A DNA stretch of 64,000 nucleotides from G013214665 sp964649815 (GTDB lineage: Bacteria; Pseudomonadota; Alphaproteobacteria; Rhodobacterales; Rhodobacteraceae): contig CAZYQC010000009.1 of NCBI GenBank assembly GCA_964649815.1, positions 1-64,000 on the forward strand, in the 5' to 3' direction. Of this stretch, positions 45,499-52,929 are shown piece after piece. The stretch's first letter is position 1. Each line of letters starts with the position of its first letter. Below the pieces are notes generated by a model. The model saw only the letters and a list, made by a program, of their open reading frames with translations, made no database searches and had not been told where the DNA came from. Position numbers and translations under genes: made by a program.

Positions 45499-46749
45499 CT
45501 AGTGTGGTGAAAGGTCATGCAAAGTGAACAGTTCAAGCGGATGCTCGACACCGCGCAGCATGTATCGCCCCAAAGAGACCAGCTCATAGGCCTCTGGCGG
45601 CGCGGCGGCCAAGGCGGCTTCGGAAACGATGACATTGCGCCCCAGCGGTCTATGCATGTCTCCCAAACGTGCGGCCAGGTTCATCTCTGGCCCGATGACC
45701 GTAAAATCCAACCGTTCGTCCGCGCCGATGTTGCCATAAAGAACCTGCCCCGCGTGCAAGGCAACGGTGTAGCCCAGCGTCGGAACCCCCTGCCCTGCCC
45801 GATCAGCATTCCGCGCCTCCATACCCGCTCCGATTTCAATCACCGCCTGCAAAGCCTGCGCCGCTGCGTCCTCCAAGGTCGAGCGATCAAAAATCGCGAT
45901 CAGACCATCGCCCATGAACTTGAGCACATCGCCCTTGTGCGCTTCGATCTGGCTCACCACCAGACCGAAGTAATCGTTCAGCATCCCGATCAAAGCTTCG
46001 CCTTCGATCTTTTGGGACATGTTGGTAAAGCCTGCCAAATCAAAGTAACAAATGACCGCGTCAATCCACTGGGACGAGCCTCGTTGAATCTCGCCCATCA
46101 ACACCCGGCGCCCCGCGTCCCTGCCAAGGTAGATGCCCAACAGATCCTCGGCAGTCTTGCGGTTGGTCCCGGATTTGATCACCAGGCTCAGCAGCGGAAA
46201 TGTTTCTCTGATCAGCGTGACATCCCGATCTTCAAACCCACCCGGCGCATGCGCCATCCAAGAGGCCAACGCCCCTTCCTCTCCGCCCTCCAACTCGGGC
46301 GACAAAGGCACGTTTTCGTCACGCTCGATATAAAGCATCATCATCGCCAGATATTCGGTGGCCCCTTCTGTCGACATCTGCCGCAACAAGGGAAAGCGGC
46401 TTTCGGGCCGGCCCTCTCCCATCTTTTCACGATACTCGGTCACATCTTGGGACAGCATGTAGTAAAACGGGCTGTCGTACCAAACTGCCGGCGTTTCCTG
46501 ACTGTGCGCATAAGCGTGTTCCACCACATCCGTATCCTGCTTCCAATCAAAGCCAACGGCCCCATAGACCGGATGAAGCGCGTTATGCGTGACGTGAAAC
46601 CGCAACAGCGGTACGCCAAGGGCGCACAATTGTTCGCAATAGCCCTCAAGGATCTGCAAATTCGGCGTTCCCACCAGCCCATGATGCAGCAACCAATTCG
46701 ACAGCACGCCGATCCGTTCGTCAGCCGTTGCCAGTGGCGCATTGGTCAT
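45499..46749 (-). CDS. Class III adenylate/guanylate cyclase
   Basis: A 416-residue protein with a C-terminal class III cyclase domain from about residue 230. Metal-binding Asp237 (CYFDLAGFTN) and Asp281 (KFMGDGLIAIF) are present, as is the late block GYTVALHAGQVLYGNIG with LDFTVIGPEMNLAARL. The N-terminal 220 residues contain no membrane span and no recognised sensor domain. The start overlaps the stop of the DnaA-like initiator gene by ATGA, so a nucleotide cyclase is made from the same message as the replication initiator. Confidence 0.85.
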   Translation of the reverse strand: MTNAPLATADERIGVLSNWLLHHGLVGTPNLQILEGYCEQLCALGVPLLRFHVTHNALHPVYGAVGFDWKQDTDVVEHAYAHSQETPAVWYDSPFYYMLSQDVTEYREKMGEGRPESRFPLLRQMSTEGATEYLAMMMLYIERDENVPLSPELEGGEEGALASWMAHAPGGFEDRDVTLIRETFPLLSLVIKSGTNRKTAEDLLGIYLGRDAGRRVLMGEIQRGSSQWIDAVICYFDLAGFTNMSQKIEGEALIGMLNDYFGLVVSQIEAHKGDVLKFMGDGLIAIFDRSTLEDAAAQALQAVIEIGAGMEARNADRAGQGVPTLGYTVALHAGQVLYGNIGADERLDFTVIGPEMNLAARLGDMHRPLGRNVIVSEAALAAAPPEAYELVSLGRYMLRGVEHPLELFTLHDLSPH

Positions 46750-47429
46750 ATGATCACCCGCACTTCTGTCACATCAGGGTCCACTTCCCGGCATGCCCCC
46801 AAGAGCCGCCGCTCGAGATGGGTTTGCACATAAGCCGCATGAAACCGCGACGGCGCCACAAGCGTCACCCGACCGCCGACGCGATCTGCCCTTCGCAGCC
46901 CCGCAATCCACGAGGCATAGAGACCGGGATCCTCCGCATGCAAAAGGGCGGCGGCCAACGTCCACTCGGTCGCGTCCGATACATCCGGTGCCGCGACATC
47001 TTTCATCGGAAGCGAGACGACATTGTCCGGTTGCGCCTCCCCCTGCCCCATTCGAACGACAAAGTCCGCGCCCACACAAGACCATTGTCCCGATGTCGCC
47101 TTCAGGATTGTGTCCAGACCCAAACCATATTCCGTCACCCGGCCCCGCGCCCCTTGGCGTTTCACAACCAACCATCCTCGCGCGCGCAGCTGTGCCATTT
47201 CGCGTTTGACCGTGCGTTCATCGACCGACCACAGCGTCGCAATTTCCCGCTGACCAACGGCCAACAGATCGCGCGCCCAATTGTAGCGCGCTGTCACCAG
47301 CGTCATAAGGCGTAGAACGCGCCGCTGTTCATGCTTGCTCTGTGACAGCGCATATGCCCCCAGCGCTGTCAAAATATCATACTTGCGCGCAGACGCGCCT
47401 CGGCCAACGGGCCTTGCGAGTTCCATCAT
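46746..47429 (-). CDS. DnaA-like plasmid replication initiator (Rhodobacterales type)
   Basis: A 227-residue protein. Residues about 48-92 form a winged-helix DNA-binding region (VGQREIATLWSVDERTVKRE, LRARGWLVVKRQ). Residues about 155-227 resemble DnaA domain I, with YASWIAGLRR, LVAPSRFHAAYVQTHL and the terminal VTEVRVI. The ATPase domain of true DnaA is absent. This architecture matches the DnaA-like replicases of roseobacter plasmids. It faces away from parAB across an origin-like region with a DnaA-box-like sequence. The assignment rests on family knowledge and context. Confidence 0.8.
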   Translation of the reverse strand: MMELARPVGRGASARKYDILTALGAYALSQSKHEQRRVLRLMTLVTARYNWARDLLAVGQREIATLWSVDERTVKREMAQLRARGWLVVKRQGARGRVTEYGLGLDTILKATSGQWSCVGADFVVRMGQGEAQPDNVVSLPMKDVAAPDVSDATEWTLAAALLHAEDPGLYASWIAGLRRADRVGGRVTLVAPSRFHAAYVQTHLERRLLGACREVDPDVTEVRVII

Positions 47430-47772
47430 GTCCTCATTGCCTGAAAGATGCGGGATTTACACCGCAACCGCCTCGATCGCAGGGGTTTGCCCCTGTCGCG
47501 TCCTAAACTGGCCGCTTTTCGCTTCTGTGGATAGATTTGCGTCCGATCTGTCGATTCTGTCAAGCACAGATGCAGATCACCGGCGTTCCCAAACCAAATC
47601 CATGTAAAAGTTTTTGGTTATTAGGTATTGGGTGACAGTCTATCTGTCCCCTATTTTGGTCCTTTTGTCACCCTAAACTCTGTGGACGCCCGATTTCTGT
47701 CCCCAATATTTTGTGCCACCAAGATACACTCTATGCGTGCATCTCGAATCACTAATCCAATAAAATCAACGC

Positions 47773-47788
47773 TGTCCCCGCGGGGACA
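47773..47788. repeat. Palindrome site 1 (candidate parS), TGTCCCCGCGGGGACA
   Basis: A perfect 16-bp palindrome in the origin-like region, first of eight copies between 47773 and 52405. Confidence 0.8.
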
Positions 47789-47864
47789 CGATCTTCTCTG
47801 GCCATAATATTCAATTTTGCCTTTTTTCCAAATTCAGCGTAAATTCCAGAAAAGGCAGAAAAAG

Positions 47865-47880
47865 CGTCCCCGCGGGGACA
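47865..47880. repeat. Palindrome site 2 (candidate parS)
   Basis: The 14-bp core GTCCCCGCGGGGAC is intact; the first outer base is C instead of T. It lies 21 bp upstream of the parA start and could also act as an operator for parAB. Confidence 0.75.
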
Positions 47881-47900
47881 GAGCAAAACAGGCAAAATCG

Positions 47901-49205
47901 ATGTTCACCCATTCAGATCTCGCAGAATTGCAGGCCCAGTCCCTTAAGATGCAGGGCTTTATCCGGCAACAGACCTACTCTCCCGAGAGTGAAAAGACCC
48001 TCCGTCGGTTTTCCTCCTGGGAGGTGGCCGAGCTGATCTTTAAGGCCAACCAGTCGACATTGCGTGGCCGCCTCTCCGCAGATCCGTCGTTGCCTCAGGG
48101 CATTGTCGAAGAAGACGGGCGCCAGCGGTGGTACACGCTCGAAGAGATCAACGAATTGCGCCGGCGTCTCAAGGTCAACCGCAAGTCTCTCATGCCGCCC
48201 CGGCCCCAGGGCAAACGCGCCATCCGCGCGGCCATCGCCAACTTTAAGGGTGGGGCAGGCAAGTCGACCGTTGCCCTCCACTTTGCCCATGCCGCAGCCC
48301 TTGATGGCTATCGCGTGCTGGCCGTCGATTTCGACCCACAGGCCACCCTCAGCCACTCGATGGGCCTCTCGGACGTCGCCGAAGAATACACCGTCTGGGG
48401 CATCATGGCGCGCGATCTGGCGAACGAGACCGCCCGCATGAATGCCGCCACCACCGGAGCCGAAAGCGGCGCCGCCCTGCCCCAACGCAGATTGCCCGCA
48501 TCCATCACTGATATGGGGCTTAGTGACTTGCGCGCCGCGGATTTCATCAAGCCGACCAACTGGCCCACGATCGACATCGTACCATCTTGTGCAAATGCCG
48601 CCTTCGTCGAATTCGCCTCTGCGCAGTATCGCCACATGAACCCGGAATGGAGCTTCTTTGCCGCGGTCTCCCGCTTTCTCGACCAGCTCGCGCCTGACGC
48701 CTATGACATCATCCTGTTCGATTGCCCGCCCGCAATTGGCTATCAATCCATGAACGCCGTTTTCGCGGCCGATGTCCTCTACATCCCCTCCGGCCCCGGC
48801 TATTGGGAATACGACAGCACCACCTCCTTCATTGGTCAGCTCTCCGAGGCGCTCGAAGATTTGTCGCGTTTCAACGGGCTTGTCCCCGCGGGGACAATGA
48901 CTTTGCCCAAAGCGTTCCTCGACCTGCGCTTCCTGCTCACCCGCTTCGAGCCCGGCAACGAGTTGCACCGCGCGATGCAGTCAGCCTTTGGCAAGGTCTT
49001 TGGCGAACGTTTGACCGCGCACCCGATCGAGATGACCCGCGCCGTGGAACAATCCGGCCGTTTCCTCTCATCGATCTACGAAATCGACTACCGCGACATG
49101 ACGCGGGAAACCTGGCGGCGCGCCCGCGCGTCCTTTGACCGCGCGTATGAGGAATTCAAAGACAACCTCGTCGCCGCCTGGGACAATCTGGAGGATGAGG
49201 CATGA
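47901..49205 (+). CDS. parA: ParA-type plasmid partition ATPase
   Basis: A 434-residue protein. An N-terminal extension of about 100 residues, with a helix-turn-helix-like region (SSWEVAELIFKANQSTLRGR), precedes the Walker-type ATPase. The P-loop is NFKGGAGKSTVALHFAH, the second motif VLAVDFDPQATLSHSMG and the third ILFDCPPAIGYQSMN. Such large ParA proteins both partition DNA and autoregulate. The ATG at 47901 starts just after palindrome site 2; site 3 lies inside the gene and encodes VPAGT. It overlaps parB by ATGA. Confidence 0.9.
   Translation: MFTHSDLAELQAQSLKMQGFIRQQTYSPESEKTLRRFSSWEVAELIFKANQSTLRGRLSADPSLPQGIVEEDGRQRWYTLEEINELRRRLKVNRKSLMPPRPQGKRAIRAAIANFKGGAGKSTVALHFAHAAALDGYRVLAVDFDPQATLSHSMGLSDVAEEYTVWGIMARDLANETARMNAATTGAESGAALPQRRLPASITDMGLSDLRAADFIKPTNWPTIDIVPSCANAAFVEFASAQYRHMNPEWSFFAAVSRFLDQLAPDAYDIILFDCPPAIGYQSMNAVFAADVLYIPSGPGYWEYDSTTSFIGQLSEALEDLSRFNGLVPAGTMTLPKAFLDLRFLLTRFEPGNELHRAMQSAFGKVFGERLTAHPIEMTRAVEQSGRFLSSIYEIDYRDMTRETWRRARASFDRAYEEFKDNLVAAWDNLEDEA
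48881..48896. repeat. Palindrome site 3 (candidate parS) inside parA
   Basis: A perfect TGTCCCCGCGGGGACA in coding sequence near codon 327 of parA, read as LVPAGTM. Confidence 0.8.
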
Positions 49206-50260
49206 GCAAGCGCCGCGTATTCGACATCGACTTTGACCCCGAAACGGCTGTCCCCGCGGGGACAGAGCCGTCCGACCGCCGTGGGCCGATGGCCGCAGCA
49301 ATCTCTGAAAACGCCGAAGCGCTTCAGGATCGCCAGGCCGCCGAGGCTGCCATTCGCGCTGAAAATGACCGGCTGGCCCATGAATACGTCGCCCTCAAAC
49401 GCGATGGCGGCATCATGGCCAAGGTGCCAACCCATATGATCTCTGCCACCAAACTCACCCGCGACCGAAGTGCCGATCGCGACCCCGAGTTGGAAGAGCT
49501 CAAGGATTCCATCCTCGCAGTTGGCCTCTCCAACCCGATCCAGGTCGAAGACCTTGGCGACGGCAGCTACGAACTCATCCAAGGTTACCGCCGTTGGAGC
49601 GCCTTCAAAGAGCTTGAGGCCCGCCACCCAGACGGCCGCTTCACCCATATCCCGGCGGTTCTCGTGGCCAAAGGCGAAGCCCTTGATCGGCTCTACCGCC
49701 GCATGGTTGACGAAAACCTGATCCGAAAGGACATCTCGTTTTACGAAATGGCCCAGCTGGCCCTCGCCTACGCCCGCGAAATGGAGCTTCGCGTCGGCGA
49801 TGCCATCGAAACGCTCTATGCCTCAACCGGTCGGCAAAAGCGCAGCTACATTCGCCATTTCGCCGAGATCGTGCGCCGCCTCGGCAAACACCTCAACCAT
49901 CCCGAGGCCCTGCCTCGCGCTCTGGGCCTGCGTCTCGTCAAAGCGCTCGAGGCCGATGCAAAACTTACCGACCGCATCGCCCTCGTTCTCGCCGCTGAAC
50001 CCGAGCGCACGGCGCAAGAAGAAACCGAGATTCTGACCCGCGCGCTGGCCACACCTGTCCCCGCGGGGACAAACAAACCAGCCGCAACACCCCGCAGCCA
50101 GGCGAAACAAACGCTCAAGCTCAATCGCAAAGACGGCGCCGTCAAAGTCACGGCCTCAGACGGAAAGGTCGAGGTCGCCACAGCCCACGATTTCGGAAGC
50201 CTCGACCCACGCAAACTGGAACTCGCCATCCGCGCCTTCCTGACCGAGCTCGGCCTCTAA
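49202..50260 (+). CDS. parB: ParB-type partition protein
   Basis: A 352-residue protein with a ParB/Spo0J N-terminal domain (ELEELKDSILAVGLSNPIQV followed by YELIQGYRRWSAFKELEA), a central helical DNA-binding part around MVDENLIRKDISFYEMAQLA, and a C-terminal dimer region. It should bind the parS-like palindromes. Two copies lie inside the gene itself, near codons 16 and 285, both read as VPAGT. It is coupled to parA. Hairpins of composite element copy B follow the stop codon. Confidence 0.9.
   Translation: MSKRRVFDIDFDPETAVPAGTEPSDRRGPMAAAISENAEALQDRQAAEAAIRAENDRLAHEYVALKRDGGIMAKVPTHMISATKLTRDRSADRDPELEELKDSILAVGLSNPIQVEDLGDGSYELIQGYRRWSAFKELEARHPDGRFTHIPAVLVAKGEALDRLYRRMVDENLIRKDISFYEMAQLALAYAREMELRVGDAIETLYASTGRQKRSYIRHFAEIVRRLGKHLNHPEALPRALGLRLVKALEADAKLTDRIALVLAAEPERTAQEETEILTRALATPVPAGTNKPAATPRSQAKQTLKLNRKDGAVKVTASDGKVEVATAHDFGSLDPRKLELAIRAFLTELGL
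49249..49264. repeat. Palindrome site 4 (candidate parS) in the 5' part of parB
   Basis: A perfect 16-bp copy, read as VPAGT near codon 16. Confidence 0.8.
50056..50071. repeat. Palindrome site 5 (candidate parS) in the 3' part of parB
   Basis: A perfect 16-bp copy, read as VPAGT near codon 285, in the linker before the C-terminal domain. Confidence 0.8.
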
Positions 50261-50289
50261 GCGCTTCCGCGTAAAACCCTGCCCTTTGG

Positions 50290-50361
50290 CTTCTTTTGGA
50301 TCCAAATACTCCGGGGGAGCGGGGGCAGCGCCCCCGCCGGTCGGATCGCGCTAGCGATCCG
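50290..50361. repeat. Copy B of the dispersed composite element, between parB and bchO
   Basis: In reverse orientation to copy A: core CTTCTTTTGGATCCAAATAC, hairpin GCGGGGGC/GCCCCCGC (50319-50326, 50330-50337) and hairpin CGGATCGC/GCGATCCG (50342-50349, 50354-50361). It lies between convergent genes and is a likely bidirectional terminator. The second hairpin encodes the last residues and stop codon of bchO. Confidence 0.7.
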
Positions 50362-51223
50362 ATCCCAAACAATCGCCCAACGCCAGCTCTGCAACGCGGT
50401 CCGGCGCTTCCTCATGCATCAAATGCCCATACCCGTCCCATATCTTAACATGGGCCTCCGGCATGCGCGCCGCCGCATCCTGGCTGACGGCGGGCGGCAC
50501 GGTCGCATCCTGTGCGCCGCACAGAAAAACGGTTTCCGCCGCGATCTGGGGCAGGTCGCGGATCAGCGGGGTCAGGTCCCACTGCGCCATCATCAACAGC
50601 GTTCCATCCACGTGAGAACGGTCCGCGACAAGGCGGCGATAGAGCTCCAACCCCTCGGCGTTCAGCGTCGAGCCTGTCGATGAGATCAGCGCGGTAGTCC
50701 GGGCCGGGTTGGCCGAGGCGCCGGAAAAGAGCGTGGCCGAAAAGGGCAAGGCTGCCAGAATTTTGGCCATCACCGGAAACAGAATACCGGCCATCCCTTT
50801 GAACGGCCCCAAGGCCGCGTTGATGCCCAAGACCTTTGGCGCCTGTCCCCGCGGGGACAAGAGCGTTTGTGACAGGCGTAACGCGATGGCGCAGCCTGCT
50901 GAATGGCCGATGATCAGGCTGGGCTGCCATCCTTCTTGCTGGGCCAGTGCGGCGATGTCTTCTGCCATGCGCTGCAGGCCCGCGTGGTGGCGTGCGCCGA
51001 ATTGCGTGAACCCCTGACCGGGCAGATCAAGGGCCACAACACGCGCCTGTGCTGCCAAAAGCGGGATGAGGTCGCGAAACGAATGGGTCGATCCCCCCGC
51101 GCCGTGCAACAGCAAGATCAAAGGGCCCTCGCCCGCTTCCTGCACATGCCAGCGATGCACGGGCCCGTGGACCTGCCGGGACAGATGCGCCAGCGGCCAG
51201 GTATCGATCTGGCTCCAATCCAT
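50351..51223 (-). CDS. bchO: Putative magnesium chelatase accessory protein BchO (alpha/beta hydrolase)
   Basis: A 290-residue alpha/beta-hydrolase fold protein with the oxyanion motif LLLHGAGGSTHSF, the nucleophile elbow IIGHSAGCA and a C-terminal His in GYGHLMHEEAP. BchO genes accompany bchI-bchD in purple bacteria, and their precise role is unsettled. A parS-like palindrome lies within codons near 121, read as LSPRGQ on this strand. The final codons come from composite element copy B. It is 2 bp downstream of bchD. Confidence 0.9.
   Translation of the reverse strand: MDWSQIDTWPLAHLSRQVHGPVHRWHVQEAGEGPLILLLHGAGGSTHSFRDLIPLLAAQARVVALDLPGQGFTQFGARHHAGLQRMAEDIAALAQQEGWQPSLIIGHSAGCAIALRLSQTLLSPRGQAPKVLGINAALGPFKGMAGILFPVMAKILAALPFSATLFSGASANPARTTALISSTGSTLNAEGLELYRRLVADRSHVDGTLLMMAQWDLTPLIRDLPQIAAETVFLCGAQDATVPPAVSQDAAARMPEAHVKIWDGYGHLMHEEAPDRVAELALGDCLGSDR
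50844..50859. repeat. Palindrome site 6 (candidate parS) inside bchO
   Basis: A perfect 16-bp copy. It is in a different reading register from the copies in parA, parB and bchD, giving SPRGQ instead of VPAGT. Confidence 0.8.
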
Positions 51224-51225
51224 GT

Positions 51226-52929
51226 CTATGCGTCGCTGAGCGCCCCTGAGACGGCCTGGGACAGCTTTTGTGCATCTGCGCGGGGCAGGGGCACATAGGG
51301 CGCGTCCAGCACCTCTGCCAGCGTCCCCAGTGCGCGAGAGGGGCGTAGGCCCGCGTCGATGACCAAAGCCGGAATGCCGTCGCTGCGCAACGCCTTGGCC
51401 ACGATGGTGGAATCCTCGCCCGCTTGGCTGCGATTGGCGTGTCCGTCCAAGGTGATGTTGGCGCGCCCGTCGGTGATCAAAACCACCGTGGGTGTCATGC
51501 CGCGCTGGCGCGCCTTTTGCGCCAAAAGTCCCGCGTCTTGCAGCCCGGTTGCAAGCGGAGTGCCACCGCCGCCGGGCAGTGCCGCCAGCCGCCGCTTGGT
51601 TTGCACCAGTGACCGCGTGGGCGGCAGCAAAACCTCTGCCGCCTCTCCCCGAAACGCAACCAGGGCGACGTGATCCCGCGCGGCATAGGCCTCGGCCAGC
51701 AAAAGCTCGATCGCGCCTTTGGCCTCATTCAGGCGTGTCACAGCGGCCGAGCCTGAGGCATCAACGGTAAAAACCAAAAGCCGGTCCGAGAGTTCGGCAA
51801 AGCGTTTGAGGCGGATGTCAGAGGGTCGAATATGCACCCGCTTGGCGTTTGGCGCAGTGGCCCGTCTGATTGTTTGCCAAGGCGCTGCGGCGCGCAGCGT
51901 GGCCACCAGATCGATCCGCGCGCGTCCGTCTGGGCGCCCTGAGCGGGCGGGCAGGGGGCGTCCGCGGCGGTTCCCGATGCGCTGCCGGCCAGCTCCGTTG
52001 CCTGATGACTGTCGCGCTGTCCCCGCGGGGACAAGACCGGCAAGCACGTCTGGCGGCAGCAAGGCGGTGACAGCTTCGACCAGCAGATCTCCCTGTGGCA
52101 GGCTGTGATCGTCGCCCTCGGCATCTGGGGTTTCGCTGTGATCTTCGGGCGGGGCAGGGGGCGTTTCGGCGGGGTCGTCTTCCAAGGGTTGCGGCATCTG
52201 GGTTGCCCGATGGGGAAAGACCAGCGCTGCGGCCATTTCGATGTCTTCCGAGCCAACCTCGGGCTTGCCCAAAAGGCTGGCATGGGCCTTTGCCGCTGCA
52301 ATCGCCAATGTCGGGACACGCAAGCTGTCGATGCCCAAACGAGCCGCCAAAGTGGTAAGACTATCGATGCTTTCTGCATCAATTTTTACTGTCCCCGCGG
52401 GGACAGCGTTGTTTTCATTGGATATTTTTTTTGAAGAAACCGTTTTGGTTGTTTTTACTGGATAATCGCTCTCCAACCAGTTGTCAGGCATGCGCCCCTC
52501 GGGCGATACGAAAAAGGCCAGCCGTTCTGACAGCGCGTTCGGACAATGCTCCTCAGGGTCGGCGCCTTCGTCGTAGGCGATCAAGGCCCGCGCCTGCCGG
52601 TGGTCCAATGCAGCGGCAAGTTTGGCCGCCATCGAGGCATCGCAGCGCTCTGCCATGATCAGGTGAACGGACTGGGTTGGCGTCAAAAGACCCGCGCGGC
52701 GGGCGAACGTGCCCTTTGCCAAGGCGGCGGTGATGTCCAAGCCGCCGAACAGCTGATCGTCCGTGGTTGCAGGTGTGACCTGGCGGCCTGGAAGATGCCT
52801 TTGCAGCCATTGGCGCGCGCGATCTCTGGCAGGTCCTGCGCGCAGGCGCACAACTGCCCCGCCCAAAGCGGATGGATCGTGCGCCAGAAGGCGAAGCGCC
52901 CATTCCGCGCGCGTCCAGCCGTCCATCAC
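51226..52929 (-). CDS. bchD: Magnesium chelatase subunit D
   Basis: A 567-residue subunit with an N-terminal degenerate AAA+ part, a Pro/Asp/Glu-rich linker near residues 245-280 and a C-terminal von Willebrand A domain. The metal site of that domain is VDASGSAAVTRLNEAKG. It bridges BchI and BchH in Mg2+ insertion. Two parS-like palindromes are embedded, near codons 175 and 299, both read as VPAGT and both in or next to variable linker regions. It overlaps bchI by ATGA. Confidence 0.95.
   Translation of the reverse strand: MMDGWTRAEWALRLLAHDPSALGGAVVRLRAGPARDRARQWLQRHLPGRQVTPATTDDQLFGGLDITAALAKGTFARRAGLLTPTQSVHLIMAERCDASMAAKLAAALDHRQARALIAYDEGADPEEHCPNALSERLAFFVSPEGRMPDNWLESDYPVKTTKTVSSKKISNENNAVPAGTVKIDAESIDSLTTLAARLGIDSLRVPTLAIAAAKAHASLLGKPEVGSEDIEMAAALVFPHRATQMPQPLEDDPAETPPAPPEDHSETPDAEGDDHSLPQGDLLVEAVTALLPPDVLAGLVPAGTARQSSGNGAGRQRIGNRRGRPLPARSGRPDGRARIDLVATLRAAAPWQTIRRATAPNAKRVHIRPSDIRLKRFAELSDRLLVFTVDASGSAAVTRLNEAKGAIELLLAEAYAARDHVALVAFRGEAAEVLLPPTRSLVQTKRRLAALPGGGGTPLATGLQDAGLLAQKARQRGMTPTVVLITDGRANITLDGHANRSQAGEDSTIVAKALRSDGIPALVIDAGLRPSRALGTLAEVLDAPYVPLPRADAQKLSQAVSGALSDA
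52018..52033. repeat. Palindrome site 7 (candidate parS) inside bchD
   Basis: A perfect 16-bp copy near codon 299, read as LVPAGTA. Confidence 0.8.
52390..52405. repeat. Palindrome site 8 (candidate parS) inside bchD
   Basis: A perfect 16-bp copy near codon 175, read as AVPAGTV. The flanking bases are unusually AT-rich for bchD. It is the last copy on the right. Confidence 0.8.

Larger units (their letters stand above)
47430..47900. other. Putative replication origin region
   Basis: These 471 bases between the initiator and parA hold no gene and are the most AT-rich part of the region. Visible are a hairpin CAGGGG/CCCCTG (47480-47495), a DnaA-box-like TGTGGATAG (47526-47534, 8 of 9 to the consensus on the other strand) and an inverted repeat GGGTGACA/TGTCACCC (47630-47637, 47666-47673). 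Two similar TGTCCCC-ATATTTT stretches and two full palindromes, at 47773 and 47865, are also present. A function as oriV is inferred. Confidence 0.65.

Noticed and set aside
45517..46833. 438-codon frame antisense to the cyclase gene
   Set aside because: The cyclase on the other strand has all catalytic motifs; this frame has none.
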